Shown: positions 22,505 to 33,169 of the stretch, one piece after another
Layout of the letters: every line of letters begins with the position of its first letter
Position numbering within the stretch: the stretch's first letter is position 1
Notes under the pieces: generated by a model
Told to the model about the DNA's origin: nothing
Seen by the model: the letters and a program-made list of their open reading frames with translations, nothing else
Databases searched by the model: none
NCBI GenBank assembly: GCA_025617745.1
Contig: CM046861.1
Coordinates: forward strand, 12,610,516 to 12,674,515
Origin: Heliocidaris erythrogramma
Taxonomy: Eukaryota > Echinodermata > Echinoidea > Camarodonta > Echinometridae
Direction: 5' to 3'
DNA: 64,000 nucleotides
Position numbers and translations under genes: made by a program

Positions 22505-24127
22505 ATGAACTTTCTTGTATTTTATTTTTTAATTTCGTGTTCATGTTCTTGCGGGGTTGCGTCTAGTTTTGAATATGTTACGCTAAAATCATTTAAACGC
22601 TTAAAATACTTTCACTCCCGAATTTTGTATTATCAGAACTCTGTGGCCACCTTTCAAACTACGTTATTTCAGACAAATAATCAAATATTTTATCGTCTTT
22701 TCCTATCTGGTGACGTAGAAACTAATCCCGGTCCAAACTACAAATTTCCTTGCGGTAAATGTGATAAACCTGTAAAAAACAACCAACATGGCCTATTGTG
22801 TTCCACCTGCCAAAAGTGGTACCATACTAAATGTCTTGAAATCTCTCTCTCTGAGTATACCAGGTTATATCATAACCCCAATGAAAATTGGGTCTGTTTG
22901 ACGTGCTCATTACCACCTTTTTGTGACTCCCTTTTTACTCAATCCTGTGAAGATATTCAACCCTCTCAACCAATTTTACCCCCTATCCCTGAAGTTAGAA
23001 TACAGAATACTATTGATGAAAGCGCTTTATATGAATCATTTAATGATACTTTTAATGGTAAAGGGTTGCATCTTGTTCATTTGAATGTTAGATCAATTCT
23101 GTTTAAAATACCTGAACTACGACTCCTTTTCTCCCAAAATAGAATCTCGGTAATTGCAATCACTGAAACGTGGTTAAACTCTTCCGTGAACGATGAAGAA
23201 GTTTGTATCGATGGGTATTGTATTTTAAGACGAGACCGTGTAGGAGAACATGGTGGTGGAGTCTGTCTTTATATTAGAAATGATATTGCATTTAACGTAC
23301 GAGAAGATCTTACACAAAATGATATTGAATCGTTATGGATTGACATCCTATTACCCCATACAAAACCCATTACTCTAGGTGTTGTGTACAGACCCCCTAC
23401 AGATCATTATTTTATTGAATATCTTACTGACACCTTGGATAAATTAAGAAAAGATGATGAGGTTATAATTTTAGGGGACATGAATATCTGCCTTTTGCAG
23501 CAGTCTTCATTATCCAAAAAATACAAGAATATTTTGAATTTAAATGGTTTGAGTCAACTTATAACTAAACCCACTCGAACAACATCGGCCACTTCATCAT
23601 TAATAGACCATGTAATCAGCAGTAAAGAAGAAAATATTTGTCAAAGTGGTGTTATTGAAATTGCTCTAAGTGATCATTTTTTAACCTACTGCTCTAGGAA
23701 GCTAATAAGACCTGTATTCAAACAGCATAGAAATGTAAATATTCGGTGTATGAGAAACTATTGTATAGATGATTTTAATAATGTTTTATCTCGAGTCAAT
23801 TGGTCTGACATATTAGAATGTAAAGAAGTAAATACTGCGTGGTCAATTTTCAAAAATACTTTCATGTCTATAGTTGATAAATGTGCTCCATTAAAACAAG
23901 TAAGAATTAAGCAAAGAACCGATAAGTGGATGAATGCTGAAATTATTTCGTTAATAAGACAAAGAAATATAGCTTTTAAAAGAATGAAAAAGGATTGTGG
24001 TAATTTAGAATTAGAAAAGAAATATAAACTTTTACGTAATTTGGTGCAAAGAAAAGTGAGACAGGCTAAAGATGAATACTTCCAAAATCAAATTGATGAG
24101 CATAAAAATGATTCTAAAAAGTTGTAG
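22505..24127 (+). pseudogene. N-terminal part of CR1-like polyprotein: signal-like start, 2A-like peptide, PHD finger, APE endonuclease
   Basis: 540 residues from the first Met to an in-frame TAG at 24125; the same frame reopens directly after, so the stop is a nonsense change. Residues 1-20 are hydrophobic and Cys/Ser-rich, like a signal peptide. Residues 68-77 are 'SGDVETNPGP', a canonical 2A motif. Residues 83-134 hold a PHD finger with C83, C86, C99, C102, H107, C110, C131 and C134. Residues about 188-395 form the endonuclease ('LHLVHLNVRS', 'ITETWL', 'GGGVCLYIR', 'GVVYRPP', 'VIILGDMNICLL', 'SLIDHV', 'ALSDHFLTY'). The PHD region in such elements is thought to bind chromatin or act as an ORF1-type domain; that is family knowledge. 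Confidence 0.88.
22706..22735 (+). other. 2A-like ribosome-skipping motif
   Basis: The codons read S-G-D-V-E-T-N-P-G-P, matching the D-(V/I)-E-x-N-P-G-P core. In characterised 2A peptides the ribosome fails to join the last Gly (22730-22732) to Pro (22733-22735) and continues, releasing the upstream peptide. Here that would free a 76-residue N-terminal piece from the PHD-endonuclease-reverse transcriptase part. Such 2A sequences are known in sea urchin non-LTR elements. Upstream context 'IFYRLFL' is hydrophobic, as is common before active 2A cores. Activity of this copy is not shown. Confidence 0.85.
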
Positions 24128-25874
24128 AAGAATCTGAAAGATTTAGGTTGTAAAAACAAACAAAAGAATATTAAAGAGAATGTTATTAATATCCAAGGGG
24201 AGTTATGTCATGATAATATGAGGATAGCGAACGAATTTAACAATTATTTCACAACTGTGGCAGAAAAATTAGCTAGTAATCTGCCAGATAGCAACACAAA
24301 TGAATTTGGAACGGACAGTGTTAAATTACAAAAATTATACGACACTAAGGGTGTGTCGAAAGGTTGTTTTCTTTTTTCTCCTGTCAAAGAAAAGTTTGTT
24401 TTAGATGAATTAAATAAGTTGAAAATATCAAAAAGTACCGGGCTTGACTTGGTACCTGCCAGATTTTTGAAGGATGGAGCTAAATATTTGTATACACCTT
24501 TAACTTACATTATTAACTTATCTATCTCAACCTCCACCTTCCCTGATGAAATGAAAATTGCAAAAGTAACACCCTTTATAAAAAGAAAGATAAAACTAAT
24601 GTTAGCAATTATAGACCGATTAGCGTTTTAAGTATAGTCTCGAAGGTCCTAGAGAAATGTGTGTATGCCCAATTAGAGAACTACTTTCAAGAAAACAAAA
24701 TAATATACGAATTTCAATCTGGTTTTAGAAATGGTTATTCCACTGAAACTTGTCTTATTCACCTGTTAGATTTTGTGAGGAACGAAATTTCCCAAGGACG
24801 TTTTGTTGGGATGGTTCTTCTTGACTTGCAAAAAGCCTTCGATACCGTTAACCATAATATACTGTTAAGTAAATTAGAAGTAATGGGTTTAAATTCTGCA
24901 TGTGTGCAATGGTTTAGGTCTTACTTGACCAATCGTCATCAAGTTGTCTCGTTGCAAATTGTACTCTCCGATTCTATGCCCATAAGATGCGGAGTTCCCA
25001 GGGGAGCATATTAGGTCCTATTCTTTTCATGTGCTACATTAATGATATGTGTGTTTGTGTCAACGACAGTAAATTACTTTTATATGCGGATGACAGTGTG
25101 TTACTATATTCTGGTACTGATCCTAAGCTGATCGGGGAAAAACTTAGCTTAGAATTATCAAACTGTGTTAATTGGATGACAGCAAATAAGCTTAGCTTAC
25201 ATATTGGTAAAACCGAAAGTATTTTGTTTTGTTCGCGGGGTAGGCTGAAGTATACTGATGATTTCAATATAAGTTATAACAATCAACTCATTAAGAGACA
25301 GGATTCTGTGAAGTATTTAGGACTAAATATAGCTAGTGATCTTTCTTGCTCTAGTTTGGTTGACAGTATTGTCAAAAAAGCTAATGCTCGTCTAAAATTC
25401 TTGTATCGTTATCAAAATTGCATGAACTTAAAATCAAGACGCATTTAAAGTTTTTCCTTAATACAATGTTTATTTGATTATGCTAATGCGGCATGGTACT
25501 GCAGTCTAGGCAAGGTGGATCAAAACAAGTTAAAATAATTCAAAATAAGATTGTAAGATTTATCAATCACTTACCACCAAGAACACACATTGTGAAGAGT
25601 GAACTTGAAACAGCTGGTCTTCTTCATGTAAACCTTAGATCACAACAACTTTTAATTCACCATGTACATCAGATTTTTTACTCTAATGCAGATCACTATA
25701 TTTCAAATAATTTTACTCGCTCTTCAAGTGTTCATAGGCATGACACTAGAAATAGTCAATTTAATTTCGTAGTGCCTAAGCGGAAAGGTAAAATTGGAAA
25801 TTCTTTTATTTTAACGGTATTCTTGTCTGGAATTCCCTCCCAAATCATGTTAAGTCAGTTAAGAATTTGTTACA
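24128..25874 (+). pseudogene. Reverse transcriptase part of the CR1-like element, multiply broken
   Basis: Continues the polyprotein after the TAG at 24125. Reading passes through a frameshift near 24590 (A-rich run before 'NYRPISV'), another near 24990-25000 at the 'CGVP' turn, a TAA at 25446, and at least one more frameshift near 25500. Recognisable blocks: 'STGLDLVPARFLKDGA', 'FQSGFRNGYSTETCL', 'LLDLQKAFDTVNH', 'GSILGPILFMCYINDM', the catalytic 'LLYADDSVLLY' and 'VKYLGLNIASDL'. The C-terminus is interrupted by the MITE at 25881. It cannot encode an active enzyme. Confidence 0.88.
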
Positions 25875-25880
25875 TTTTAA

Positions 25881-26238
25881 CCCTAACTAGGCCGGGGTAT
25901 TTGGGAGTTCTTATGGCCGGGGGGGGGGGGGGGGAATATTGTGATAATAAACAATAAATTATAATGATTACTAGGAATGGTTACTTTTTGCCATAGGCTA
26001 ATACACACATGAATGGAGAATTTGATTTTGCTTGACATGTGATCAATAATTGTAATCTGACACCAGAACCGTATGACCGATCCAGATAAATGAGGTATCA
26101 AAATGTGCGTGAGACATCAGGGAAAAAAGTCATGAAATTTGAGCGCGAAAGATTCAACCGTCGCGAGGCCACGTACAAAATTCGGGAGGGGGGGGGGGCC
26201 TCCCAGGCCCCCCCCCCCCCCCCCCGGCCTAGTTAGGG
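25881..26238. mobile_element. piggyBac-type MITE (TTAA target duplication)
   Basis: A 358-bp insertion flanked on both sides by TTAA (25877-25880 and 26239-26242). Ends are inverted repeats: 'CCCTAACTAGGCCGGGG' at the left, matched exactly in reverse complement at the right. CCCT termini and TTAA duplications are the signature of piggyBac transposition. No transposase is encoded. Long poly-G and poly-C tracts sit just inside the ends. Removing the MITE and one TTAA rejoins the host retrotransposon's reading frame, which confirms the insertion boundaries. Confidence 0.85.
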
Positions 26239-26242
26239 TTAA

Positions 26243-26693
26243 AAGGGTATTGAAGCATCATCTGAAAAATGTTTCTACTCCATAACTATATTTCTCCTCT
26301 CCTTTTTGTAGCTCAGATGGTTTTCCCCTATATTATATGACTTATGTAACCAACGTTTATTATCGATAGTTTCATTATGATTTTCTGTATATAGTTTTTT
26401 CCGTTGAGTAAGTCTTGTTTTCACATTTATGTAATCTTCGCCTACTTTATAAAAATGTTATTTTTTATTTTGCTACTTTTAATTAGTACATTCTTATTAC
26501 TTGTCGTACGTGTACGATAGTCTTGTAGCCGTACTAATGTGTTTTCTTAGTGTATTTTTTAATCAGTTATTTAGGTAAGGACCCCATTGGAAATAAGCCA
26601 TTTCGGCTTTCATGGGCTATCCTGTCATGGTACCTGGTTATGTTTGTATTGCAATATACCTGACGAATAAAATCAATCAATCAATCAATCAAT
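26243..26693 (+). other. 3' UTR and (AATC)n tail of the CR1-like element
   Basis: After the MITE the coding frame runs a few more codons to TAA near 26286. The UTR then contains 'gccatttcggctttcatggg' and ends in six or so AATC repeats at 26671-26693, preceded by an AATAAA-like string. This is the usual microsatellite tail of CR1/L2 elements. Confidence 0.75.
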
Positions 26694-27069
26694 AATGAAG
26701 GAACATTTCAGAACTACTTTTTAAATATGCCTATGTACGCTATGTCATTATTGATCAAAAGATAATATGAAATATATAATACATGCCGCGTTTAAGAGCG
26801 TGAAGACTTGATTCGATGCATCTTTATGACACTGGTATAGCCTTGAATCGAATTATTCGTATTTTTACAAACAAAACAGATGTATTTAATGCAGACAGAA
26901 GAAAGTTATATTTTGGGTAGACTTGTACTATGAATTTATTTTTTCAAATACAAAACTATGAATATAACTTGCGTTGTGTATCTAACTTGTTTGATATGAT
27001 AACTTTTAATCAGATTTACCGATTTGTAGTGATAGATTAGCATACCATCTTTACTATACCACCTTTATT
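26694..27069. other. AT-rich spacer
   Basis: No gene or repeat structure is recognised between the retrotransposon tail and the next EGF cluster. Confidence 0.4.
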
Positions 27070-27132
27070 CAATCCCTGTAAACCATGCACCTGTCCATCG
27101 GGTTATACTGGAACCAAAATGTCAGACTGTTG
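27070..27132 (+). pseudogene. Truncated EGF-like exon relic
   Basis: The 3' half matches the exons at 27270 and 27528 ('[10 protein letters not shown]' and the GTAAGC donor), but the front is lost: only 'NPCKP' precedes the C-T-C block. A small insertion in 'ggaaccaaaatgtcag' shifts the frame before the sixth cysteine. No acceptor is visible. It is the first, degenerate copy of a ~258-bp tandem series. Confidence 0.7.
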
Positions 27133-27269
27133 GTAAGCATGATTTGGACTACGGGGAAAATCTATCAATAAATTTACATTCGTCCAATATACATATAATC
27201 ATTCATATCATAAATGATATCATTTTAAATATACTAAAACACAAATCTGTTTTTTTCTTCGTATTTCAG

Positions 27270-27389
27270 TTCAAGCTGGGTGTAATACTAACCCTTGCCA
27301 GAATAGTGGTACCTGCACGCCATTAGGTGCCACTGGATACTCCTGCACCTGTCCATCGGGTTATACTGGAACCAACTGTGAGAGTGTTG
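27270..27389 (+). CDS. EGF-like domain exon (258-bp tandem series, copy 2)
   Basis: 120-bp, phase 1-1 exon between GTATTTCAG and GTAAGC. It encodes '[16 protein letters not shown]' ... '[16 protein letters not shown]', a complete six-cysteine EGF-like domain. The next exon starts exactly 258 bp later with near-identical intron sequence, so the pair arose by local duplication of exon plus short intron. Confidence 0.85.
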
Positions 27390-27527
27390 GTAAGCATGAT
27401 TGGGACTACGGGGAAATCTATCAATAAATTTACATTCGTCTAATATCATACATCTAATCATTCATATTATAAATGATATAATTTTAAATATACTATCACA
27501 CAAATCTGTTTTTTCTTTGTATTTCAG

Positions 27528-27647
27528 ATCCAAGTGGATGTAATACTAACCATTGCCAGAACGGTGGTACCTGCACGACATCGGGTGCCACTGGATACTC
27601 ATGCACGTGTCCATCGAGTTATACTGGAATCTACTGTCAGACTGCTG
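27528..27647 (+). CDS. EGF-like domain exon (258-bp tandem series, copy 3)
   Basis: 120-bp, phase 1-1 exon between GTATTTCAG and GTAAGC, encoding 'CNTNHCQNGGTCTTSG' ... 'CTCPSSYTGIYCQTAG' with six cysteines. It is a close relative of the exon at 27270. The intron between them is only 138 bp. Confidence 0.85.
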
Positions 27648-28124
27648 GTAAGCATGATTGGGCTACGGGGAAATCTATGAAGATACAAGACGTATTCACT
27701 CTTTTCTTGTTTGGACCTCAAACGGATATAAAATCATTTTTTTACATTTAAATGTGTAAATGAAAGATTAGGAATTCTCTAAAAGTACAAAACTTGTATC
27801 TGGGTTGCCACAAGCCCACAACAACATACTATATTGGCTATTATAAGAAATGATAGAATAATAGGGAATTGAATGTCCCAAATGACGATTAAAAATTATG
27901 TATTTTGATAGCGTACAAGTATCCGGAATTACGAAATACAATTCCTTGAAAGGTAATTTATTATGATCATGTTTGGAATTTGTTTCTCACTTTGTAATAT
28001 GAGTTTTGTGGATGGCAGGGAAAGAGTGAGTGAGTGTGTGGATGTGTGCGTGTGTGTGTGTTGGTGATTTTTAAGTAGGTATCACATGGAAGATATGAGT
28101 TGATGTCGAACTGATCCCCCCCCC
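27648..28124. other. Intronic sequence
   Basis: No exon-like feature. A short (GT)n-rich stretch lies at 28025-28062. Confidence 0.4.
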
Positions 28125-28397
28125 CCCTGCTGTGGCTGCTGACATACGTGCACAGTTGTATGGGCGTGGGTGTAGTTTATTGTGTGCGTATGTTTTGTGT
28201 GTATCACGTGAGTTAACAAATTTCCGTTTGGAAAATACAGTGATGGAAGCGCTTTGCAAGGTTGCTTTAACTTGCTTTAGATAAGTATATTTAGGCATTG
28301 TGCTTTTACCACTTTGCTTTCGTTTGTAGCGTTCGCGTAGATTACATTATATTCCATTTCCTGCAATATTATATAATGCGTATTTGGAACAGACGGG

Positions 28398-29450
28398 GAG
28401 CTGGCCTCTAGCCGAGGCCTCTTGATGCATTCCCCTGTAAACGGCTGCCAACGAGAACGGCTGCCAACGAGACTACGAGGCGCATCAGCGCCGAGGCCTC
28501 TACTCACTTGCCCGTTGTACTTAACACTAACGACAACAATTCTTTTTATTTTTATTGAAAAACATCTACCGGAGGGGTAGATCTTAATATGCGAAAAACT
28601 TTTGATTGACACTGTGGTACTCCCACCCATCTCTCCTTCCACCAATCAGTGAGAGGGACAGACTCCTAAAAGTAAATATTATTTTTTTAGATTCACCAAT
28701 CAGTGACCAGACATTTGCCTTCCATATTAAATATTCATGACACATCGTTTCATCATGGTGGAGACTTGTCGCGAAGAAAGGTTGACCAGAAGCCTTGAAT
28801 TTGCTGCGAAAAAGCTCAAAATACCACATTGCAAGGTTTTACAAGTTGAAGCCATTACCAGTGCATTGAATAGGAGAGACTTTTTGTAAATCTTCCCACT
28901 GGCTATGGAAAGAGTGCCATATTTCAAGCTCTTCCTCTATGACTATGTACCGATTACCTGCGGACAGGCCCCACCATCTTGGACGAAACAAGCCACGCTG
29001 TGCTGGGCGCAGTAACCGGGTGCTCACTGCTAAGCCCAAGGAGCATTCTTGTCATTTCGCCCCTTGTCTCCCTCATGAAAAACCAAGTAGGCAATTAGCA
29101 CTTTCTAACCTCCAATTTCTGCTGATCAATTATTTAGACATTATGCAAACAGATTTTTGAATTTACTTTTGCATGAAAATACTTGACTTTAATAGTGTAT
29201 GTGCCCCTGTGGCTGTGTGCAGCCGCTTATACTAGAGAATCGCATATAATCTGCATACAATTTGTGACGTATCACTGCCTTATTTTAATACTGCATATTT
29301 AATTAGGGGGCAAGTGAGTATATAGAGGCCTTGGCGCTGACGCGCCTCGTAGTCTCGTTGGCAGCCGTTCTCGTTGGCAGCCGTTTACAGGGGAATGCAA
29401 GCACACTGGGATTGCAGCAAGAGGCCTCGGCTAGAGGCTAACGGAGAGCG
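28398..29450. mobile_element. TIR DNA transposon, about 1.05 kb, with captured RecQ-like fragment
   Basis: Left end 'gcctctagccgaggcctctt' (about 28405) and right end 'aagaggcctcggctagaggc' (to about 29438) are inverted copies. The similarity extends about 100 bp inward through 'cggctgccaacgag' repeated twice, 'actacgaggcgc' and 'aggcctct'. Flanks 'acggggagc' and 'acggagagc' may be an imperfect target duplication of 8-9 bp. No transposase is seen. The interior carries a broken helicase start on the plus strand. Confidence 0.7.
28755..29095 (+). pseudogene. RecQ-like DNA helicase N-terminal fragment
   Basis: From ATG at 28755 the frame gives 'LKIPHCKVLQVEAITSALNR' then 'RDFL' and a stop. One base off, the reading continues with 'VNLPTGYGKSAIFQALPL', a Walker A motif (P-T-G-Y-G-K-S). 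Further on, in another frame, comes 'ILVISPLVSLMKNQV', the motif Ia block of RecQ-family helicases. At least two frameshifts break it, and only the first of the two helicase lobes is begun. It sits inside a TIR element, which suggests capture or descent from a larger element with a helicase gene. Confidence 0.75.
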
Positions 29451-29815
29451 TGCGCCAGCTAGGGTTAGTCTTCTCTGCATTCATATAAGAACAACATTTT
29501 TCGGTAACATATATAAATACATCTTATAAATATATACTTAATCCCCGTGCTGTGGCTTTTGACATACGTGCACAGTTGTATGGGCGTGGGTGTAGTTCAT
29601 TGTGTGCGTGTGTTTTGTGTGTATCACGTGAGTTAACAAATTTCCGTTTGGAAAATACAGTGATGGATGCGCTTTGCAAGGTTGCTTTAACTTGCTTTAG
29701 ATAAGTATATTTAGGCATTGTGCTTTTACCACTTTGCTTTCGTTTGTAGCGTTCGCTTAGATTACATTCTTTTCCATTTTCTGCAATATTATATCATGTG
29801 TATTTGGAACAGACG

Positions 29816-30838
29816 GAGAGCGTGCGCCAGCTGGGATGGAAATTTCAAAAAATAAAATGGAAATACTCCAAATTACTTTACAGATCATTCACTCATACCG
29901 TACCAGAAGTGCTAGCAGCTTAGTAATCAATATACACAAATCTTGGAATGAAAAAGGAAAGTTGCTGGCTCATTATCGTGGAACAGTATGCCCTACTCCA
30001 CTAGAACATCAGCAACTATACAATCTTTCATTTCGTCATATTTCGTCATACTTTCTTTAGAAAGTCCATAGATTTCAGGTATAAAGTCGTCAACACCGAC
30101 AAAATAGTGTCACTGTATATCTTTCTATTTGTATTTTTGTGTTTTATTTTTCTACCCCATGGCCCCTTGGATGAATAGTACATGCCGCTGATGGGGCTAC
30201 CCCATAGAGCTACCCTGTATAAATAAGATTTAATAATAATAAATATTATTAATATTAATAATAATAATAATAATAATATTAATCATGATGATAAATAATT
30301 ATAATTATGCTTTCTGACAACACTCCTTGAGTAGCTAGTCTACCTGAAGAAAAACACCGAGACTTGTTTCTGCATTAATCAATTGTATCAAGTTTTTTCC
30401 CACAGCTATTCTCTTTTTTCCGCCTTCGTAACATAATGACATTTGCATTTGTTTGATGGATACATGACGTAACTTTTACCATTTTTCGTTGAAAATAATT
30501 CATATTTAGATGGTATTGTCATTTTTCACAAGGTTTCATTGCATTTCATTTCATATCCTTTCGTATTATTTCATTATTTATATATTTTAGAATTTTAGGT
30601 ACTTGATGATCAATCTATTGACACCATAACCTAATTTATTTCTTGTTTTCCTCATATTTCATTTCTTATCTAGAACGAATAATGCTCCACTTGATACTTC
30701 TTTTACCGGAACACATTCCCTTTTAATTTTAGATAAATTCTTTCTTCCAAATGCCGTTACTTCAGTATTATGTTTTTTCCTATTCTTATGTAAACAATTT
30801 TATGGGGTAAAATAACCGTTCAAACATTTTCACAAAAG
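29816..30838. other. Spacer with possible non-LTR retrotransposon 3' end and ATT-rich microsatellite
   Basis: At about 30150-30232 'gatggggctaccccatagag' then 'ctaccctgtataaataagat' resembles the 3' UTR of L2/CR1-type elements and runs into an AATAAT microsatellite (30229-30300). No reverse transcriptase remains. The rest to 30838 is AT-rich and featureless. Confidence 0.45.
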
Positions 30839-30958
30839 ACCGATGTAGTAGCACACCTTGCCAAAATGGAGGGATTTGTTCGCCAGTCTTTCCCGAATCT
30901 TCAGCATTCACCTGTAATTGTAGTTCCGGGTTCAGTGGAGATGTCTGCTCTATGGCGG
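30839..30958 (+). CDS. EGF-like domain exon with mutated splice donor
   Basis: After 'cacaaaag' the sequence encodes 'DRCSSTPCQNGGICSP' ... 'FTCNCSSGFSGDVCSM', a complete six-cysteine EGF-like domain. Length is 120 bp if the donor is where the sister exons have it, but the site reads ATAAGC instead of GTAAGC. Without a usable donor the frame runs on to TAG about 30 bp later. The module is either the last exon of a transcript, skipped, or dead. Confidence 0.65.
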
Positions 30959-31650
30959 ATAAGCGATTAAAATTGGATAGAGAATAGTGGTATAGCCGTA
31001 AGATAACGTTTCGTGACATCTGTCAGGAACTTCGTAGTTGACCAAAATTTTCATTACAGGGGGAGGTCCATCAGACTAGGAGCAGATCCAGCTTTCTTTT
31101 AAGAGGCGGGGGGGGGGGGGGGGGACAATTCGTCAAAAAATATCCGGAAAAGGTATCAGATTCTTCAGGTGCCTTTTGGGCCATTATCGCAACTCAGAAG
31201 TGCCTTTTTTTAAATCCTATGAAACCCTTCCTTGCTCCGGTTAGGAAATGACAGTCAACCATTTCATTACACAATGACATTTACGAGCAGGCATATATTA
31301 CCTTTCACTTCAACACTTGATTGAATTGTACAGTGATTAAATGTAACTTTTAAAAGATTCCAAGGTATGAGACGGAGCAGTATAATGTTTAAACAACACC
31401 TATTCATGTGATTTTCCTTTGAAGAGAAATCCAACTTTTATAACAAGTCGCTATGAAGGAATGCAGATAAGTCAGAGAAACAAATTATTGACATTTTTTT
31501 ACGAAATTGGACAAATAATGAGAAAGTTTTGAATATTTTTAAATTTTGTGTTATTTTACATTTCTTCCATAGCCAAAAATACAATAACGAATTCCAAAAC
31601 GTTGTTAAAAGGAGAATATGATTATGAATATACCTTATACACTATCTCAG
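30959..31650. other. Spacer with poly-G tract
   Basis: A run of G at about 31108-31124 follows 'gatccagctttcttttaaga'. No gene or array is seen. Confidence 0.4.
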
Positions 31651-31760
31651 ATCCATGTTACATTTCACCATGTAATGGAGGCACATGTTTAATAGCTGAT
31701 TCTAGTAACTCGGCTATTATATATGTGTCTGTTCAGATGGAAGTACTATTTTTTCTCGAT
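31651..31760 (+). pseudogene. EGF-like exon relic (DPCSSSPCNGG family)
   Basis: After ATCTCAG the reading 'DPCYISPCNGGTCLIADSSN' matches the family at 32190, 33816 and 35218. A one-base insertion in 'cggctattatatatg' then shifts the frame before the fifth cysteine, and no donor is recognisable. Translation in the shifted frame gives 'YVSVQMEVL' instead of the expected C-x-C block. Confidence 0.75.
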
Positions 31761-32189
31761 TATCCTAATCATTATATAGAGACTTATATTTATAAATGTA
31801 TTTTCATCTTTAAATAATAACTTCCCAAATAATATGTTTGATTGAAGAGAAAAATATTACCATTTCTTCTTCTGGTGACTTATTGATATAATTACAGAGA
31901 CATCTTCACGTTAAGGTTAGGTTTGAAGTGTAAATTTGGGGTATCACTACAGTAATTTCATTTTTGGTCGAATGTTATATTATCCAAAGGAGATATGTAC
32001 ATAATGTCATGATGTTGGATTATGATATTTTTCCTCATTTCATGACATAATTATGACCATGCGATTTATTCTTTAAAAATGGTACATCTTCTTTCTTTTT
32101 TGGGTGCAATCGATCTCTTTAAAACTTTCTTCGTTGTGAAATTGTATTAAATATGTTTTAATTCATCCTCACATCTCATCATGTCTTAG
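31761..32189. other. Intronic sequence
   Basis: AT-rich, nothing recognised apart from the branch/acceptor region leading to 'atcatgtcttag'. Confidence 0.4.
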
Positions 32190-32309
32190 ATCCCTGTTCT
32201 AGCTCACCATGTAATGGAGGTCAATGTTTACTATCTGGTGCTGATAACCCAGATTATATCTGTGTCTGTCTGGATGGAAGCACCAGCTCAGTGACCTGTC
32301 CAACTCCGG
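32190..32309 (+). CDS. EGF-like domain exon (DPCSSSPCNGG family)
   Basis: 120-bp, phase 1-1 exon between a TCTTAG acceptor and a GTGAGT donor. It encodes 'DPCSSSPCNGGQCLLSG' ... 'YICVCLDGSTSSVTCPTPG' with six cysteines. Its neighbours at 33816 and 35218 are duplicates that share flanking intron sequence ('ctaacataggt.tttttag', 'ttttgatca'). Confidence 0.83.
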
Positions 32310-33169
32310 GTGAGTATTTTCTACTTCTGTTCTTGTACTAACATAGGTTTTTTTAGTTTTGATCATAAAAATTCGACGGAGAAAAAAACTTTTTATTGGA
32401 AACTCATTTCCAGCGTATCTTTCAATGAAAAATTATTTTTAATAGAATAATTTTTTAATAGATAATTTTTAATAGAATTTCAGGTGCATCCATATTTACA
32501 TATAAGATAGGGTATTAGAGAGCGTCATATTGCCTGATTAGGCATCACATGACTTATCAGACTTTCTTTGTTTGCACAGTTGTTCGCAAACAAATGTGAT
32601 TCATATAGGTACTGTACTTCGTTTCCAAGTAACCCTGCGACTATACCCATTGTTTTCATTGTTTTAGCTGCGCTCATCTTTCGCGAAGGCAAGCTGTATG
32701 TAATCGAGATGGCCTGATTTCAAAGAAGCAAGACCATAGATCGCAAATACCCTTTATTTCATTGAATGCTTATCTTCGTTTTATATAACTAATATATTCA
32801 CCTCAAAATCAATGATCTCCCTCGTACAATTACAATCATATCTAAAAAAACAAAACAAAAACAAAAATAAAAAATAAACAAAAAAAACACTAAACATAAT
32901 AGCATATCCTGTATCTGGTTTCTTTTTCCTCCCCAATTTTTTTTATGCTTTTGTGCGCCCACTACTCCTGGGATCATCTCTGCTGCTACTTTTTTCCCCT
33001 TTAATCCACATGCAGCTTCTACTTTCATTCCGACTAATCCTTATCTCTCTTTATCTCCATCACCCTCCCCCTCTCTTTCTCTCCCCTCTCTCTTCTTTGC
33101 CCTTTATTTACCTCATTTCACTCCATTCGTTTTGTTTGTTTTCATCAGTTTAGTTCATACCTTTGGTTC
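32310..33169. other. Intronic sequence, AT-rich with A- and CT-rich tracts
   Basis: No gene is seen. A-rich tract at 32846-32890 and CT-rich tract at 33050-33110. The first 50 bases resemble the start of the intron after 33935, reflecting the exon duplication. Confidence 0.4.

Larger units (their letters stand above)
22392..26693 (+). mobile_element. CR1-like non-LTR retrotransposon with PHD finger, decayed
   Basis: The element begins where unit 4 ends (after 'ggtgtttccag') and runs to a 3' tail of (AATC)n at about 26671-26693. The order is: short 5' leader, 2A-like peptide, PHD finger, APE endonuclease, reverse transcriptase, C-terminal block, 3' UTR, short-repeat tail. The coding part has two premature stops and several frameshifts and is interrupted near its end by a MITE (25881-26238). 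It belongs to a different lineage from the element at 10614-17984: it has a PHD finger and a YADD instead of FADD catalytic box. Confidence 0.88.
28125..29815. repeat. Direct repeat of about 270 bp flanking a transposon
   Basis: Sequence 28125-28396 ('tgctgtggctgctgacatac' onward, through 'gtttgtagcgttcgc') recurs at 29551-29815 with a few changes, including a C-run shortened to 'ccccgtgc'. In the right copy the sequence runs on as 'acagacggagagcgtgcgcc'. In the left copy the same point is followed by the TIR element, after which 'cggagagcgtgcgccagct' resumes at about 29441. Confidence 0.85.
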
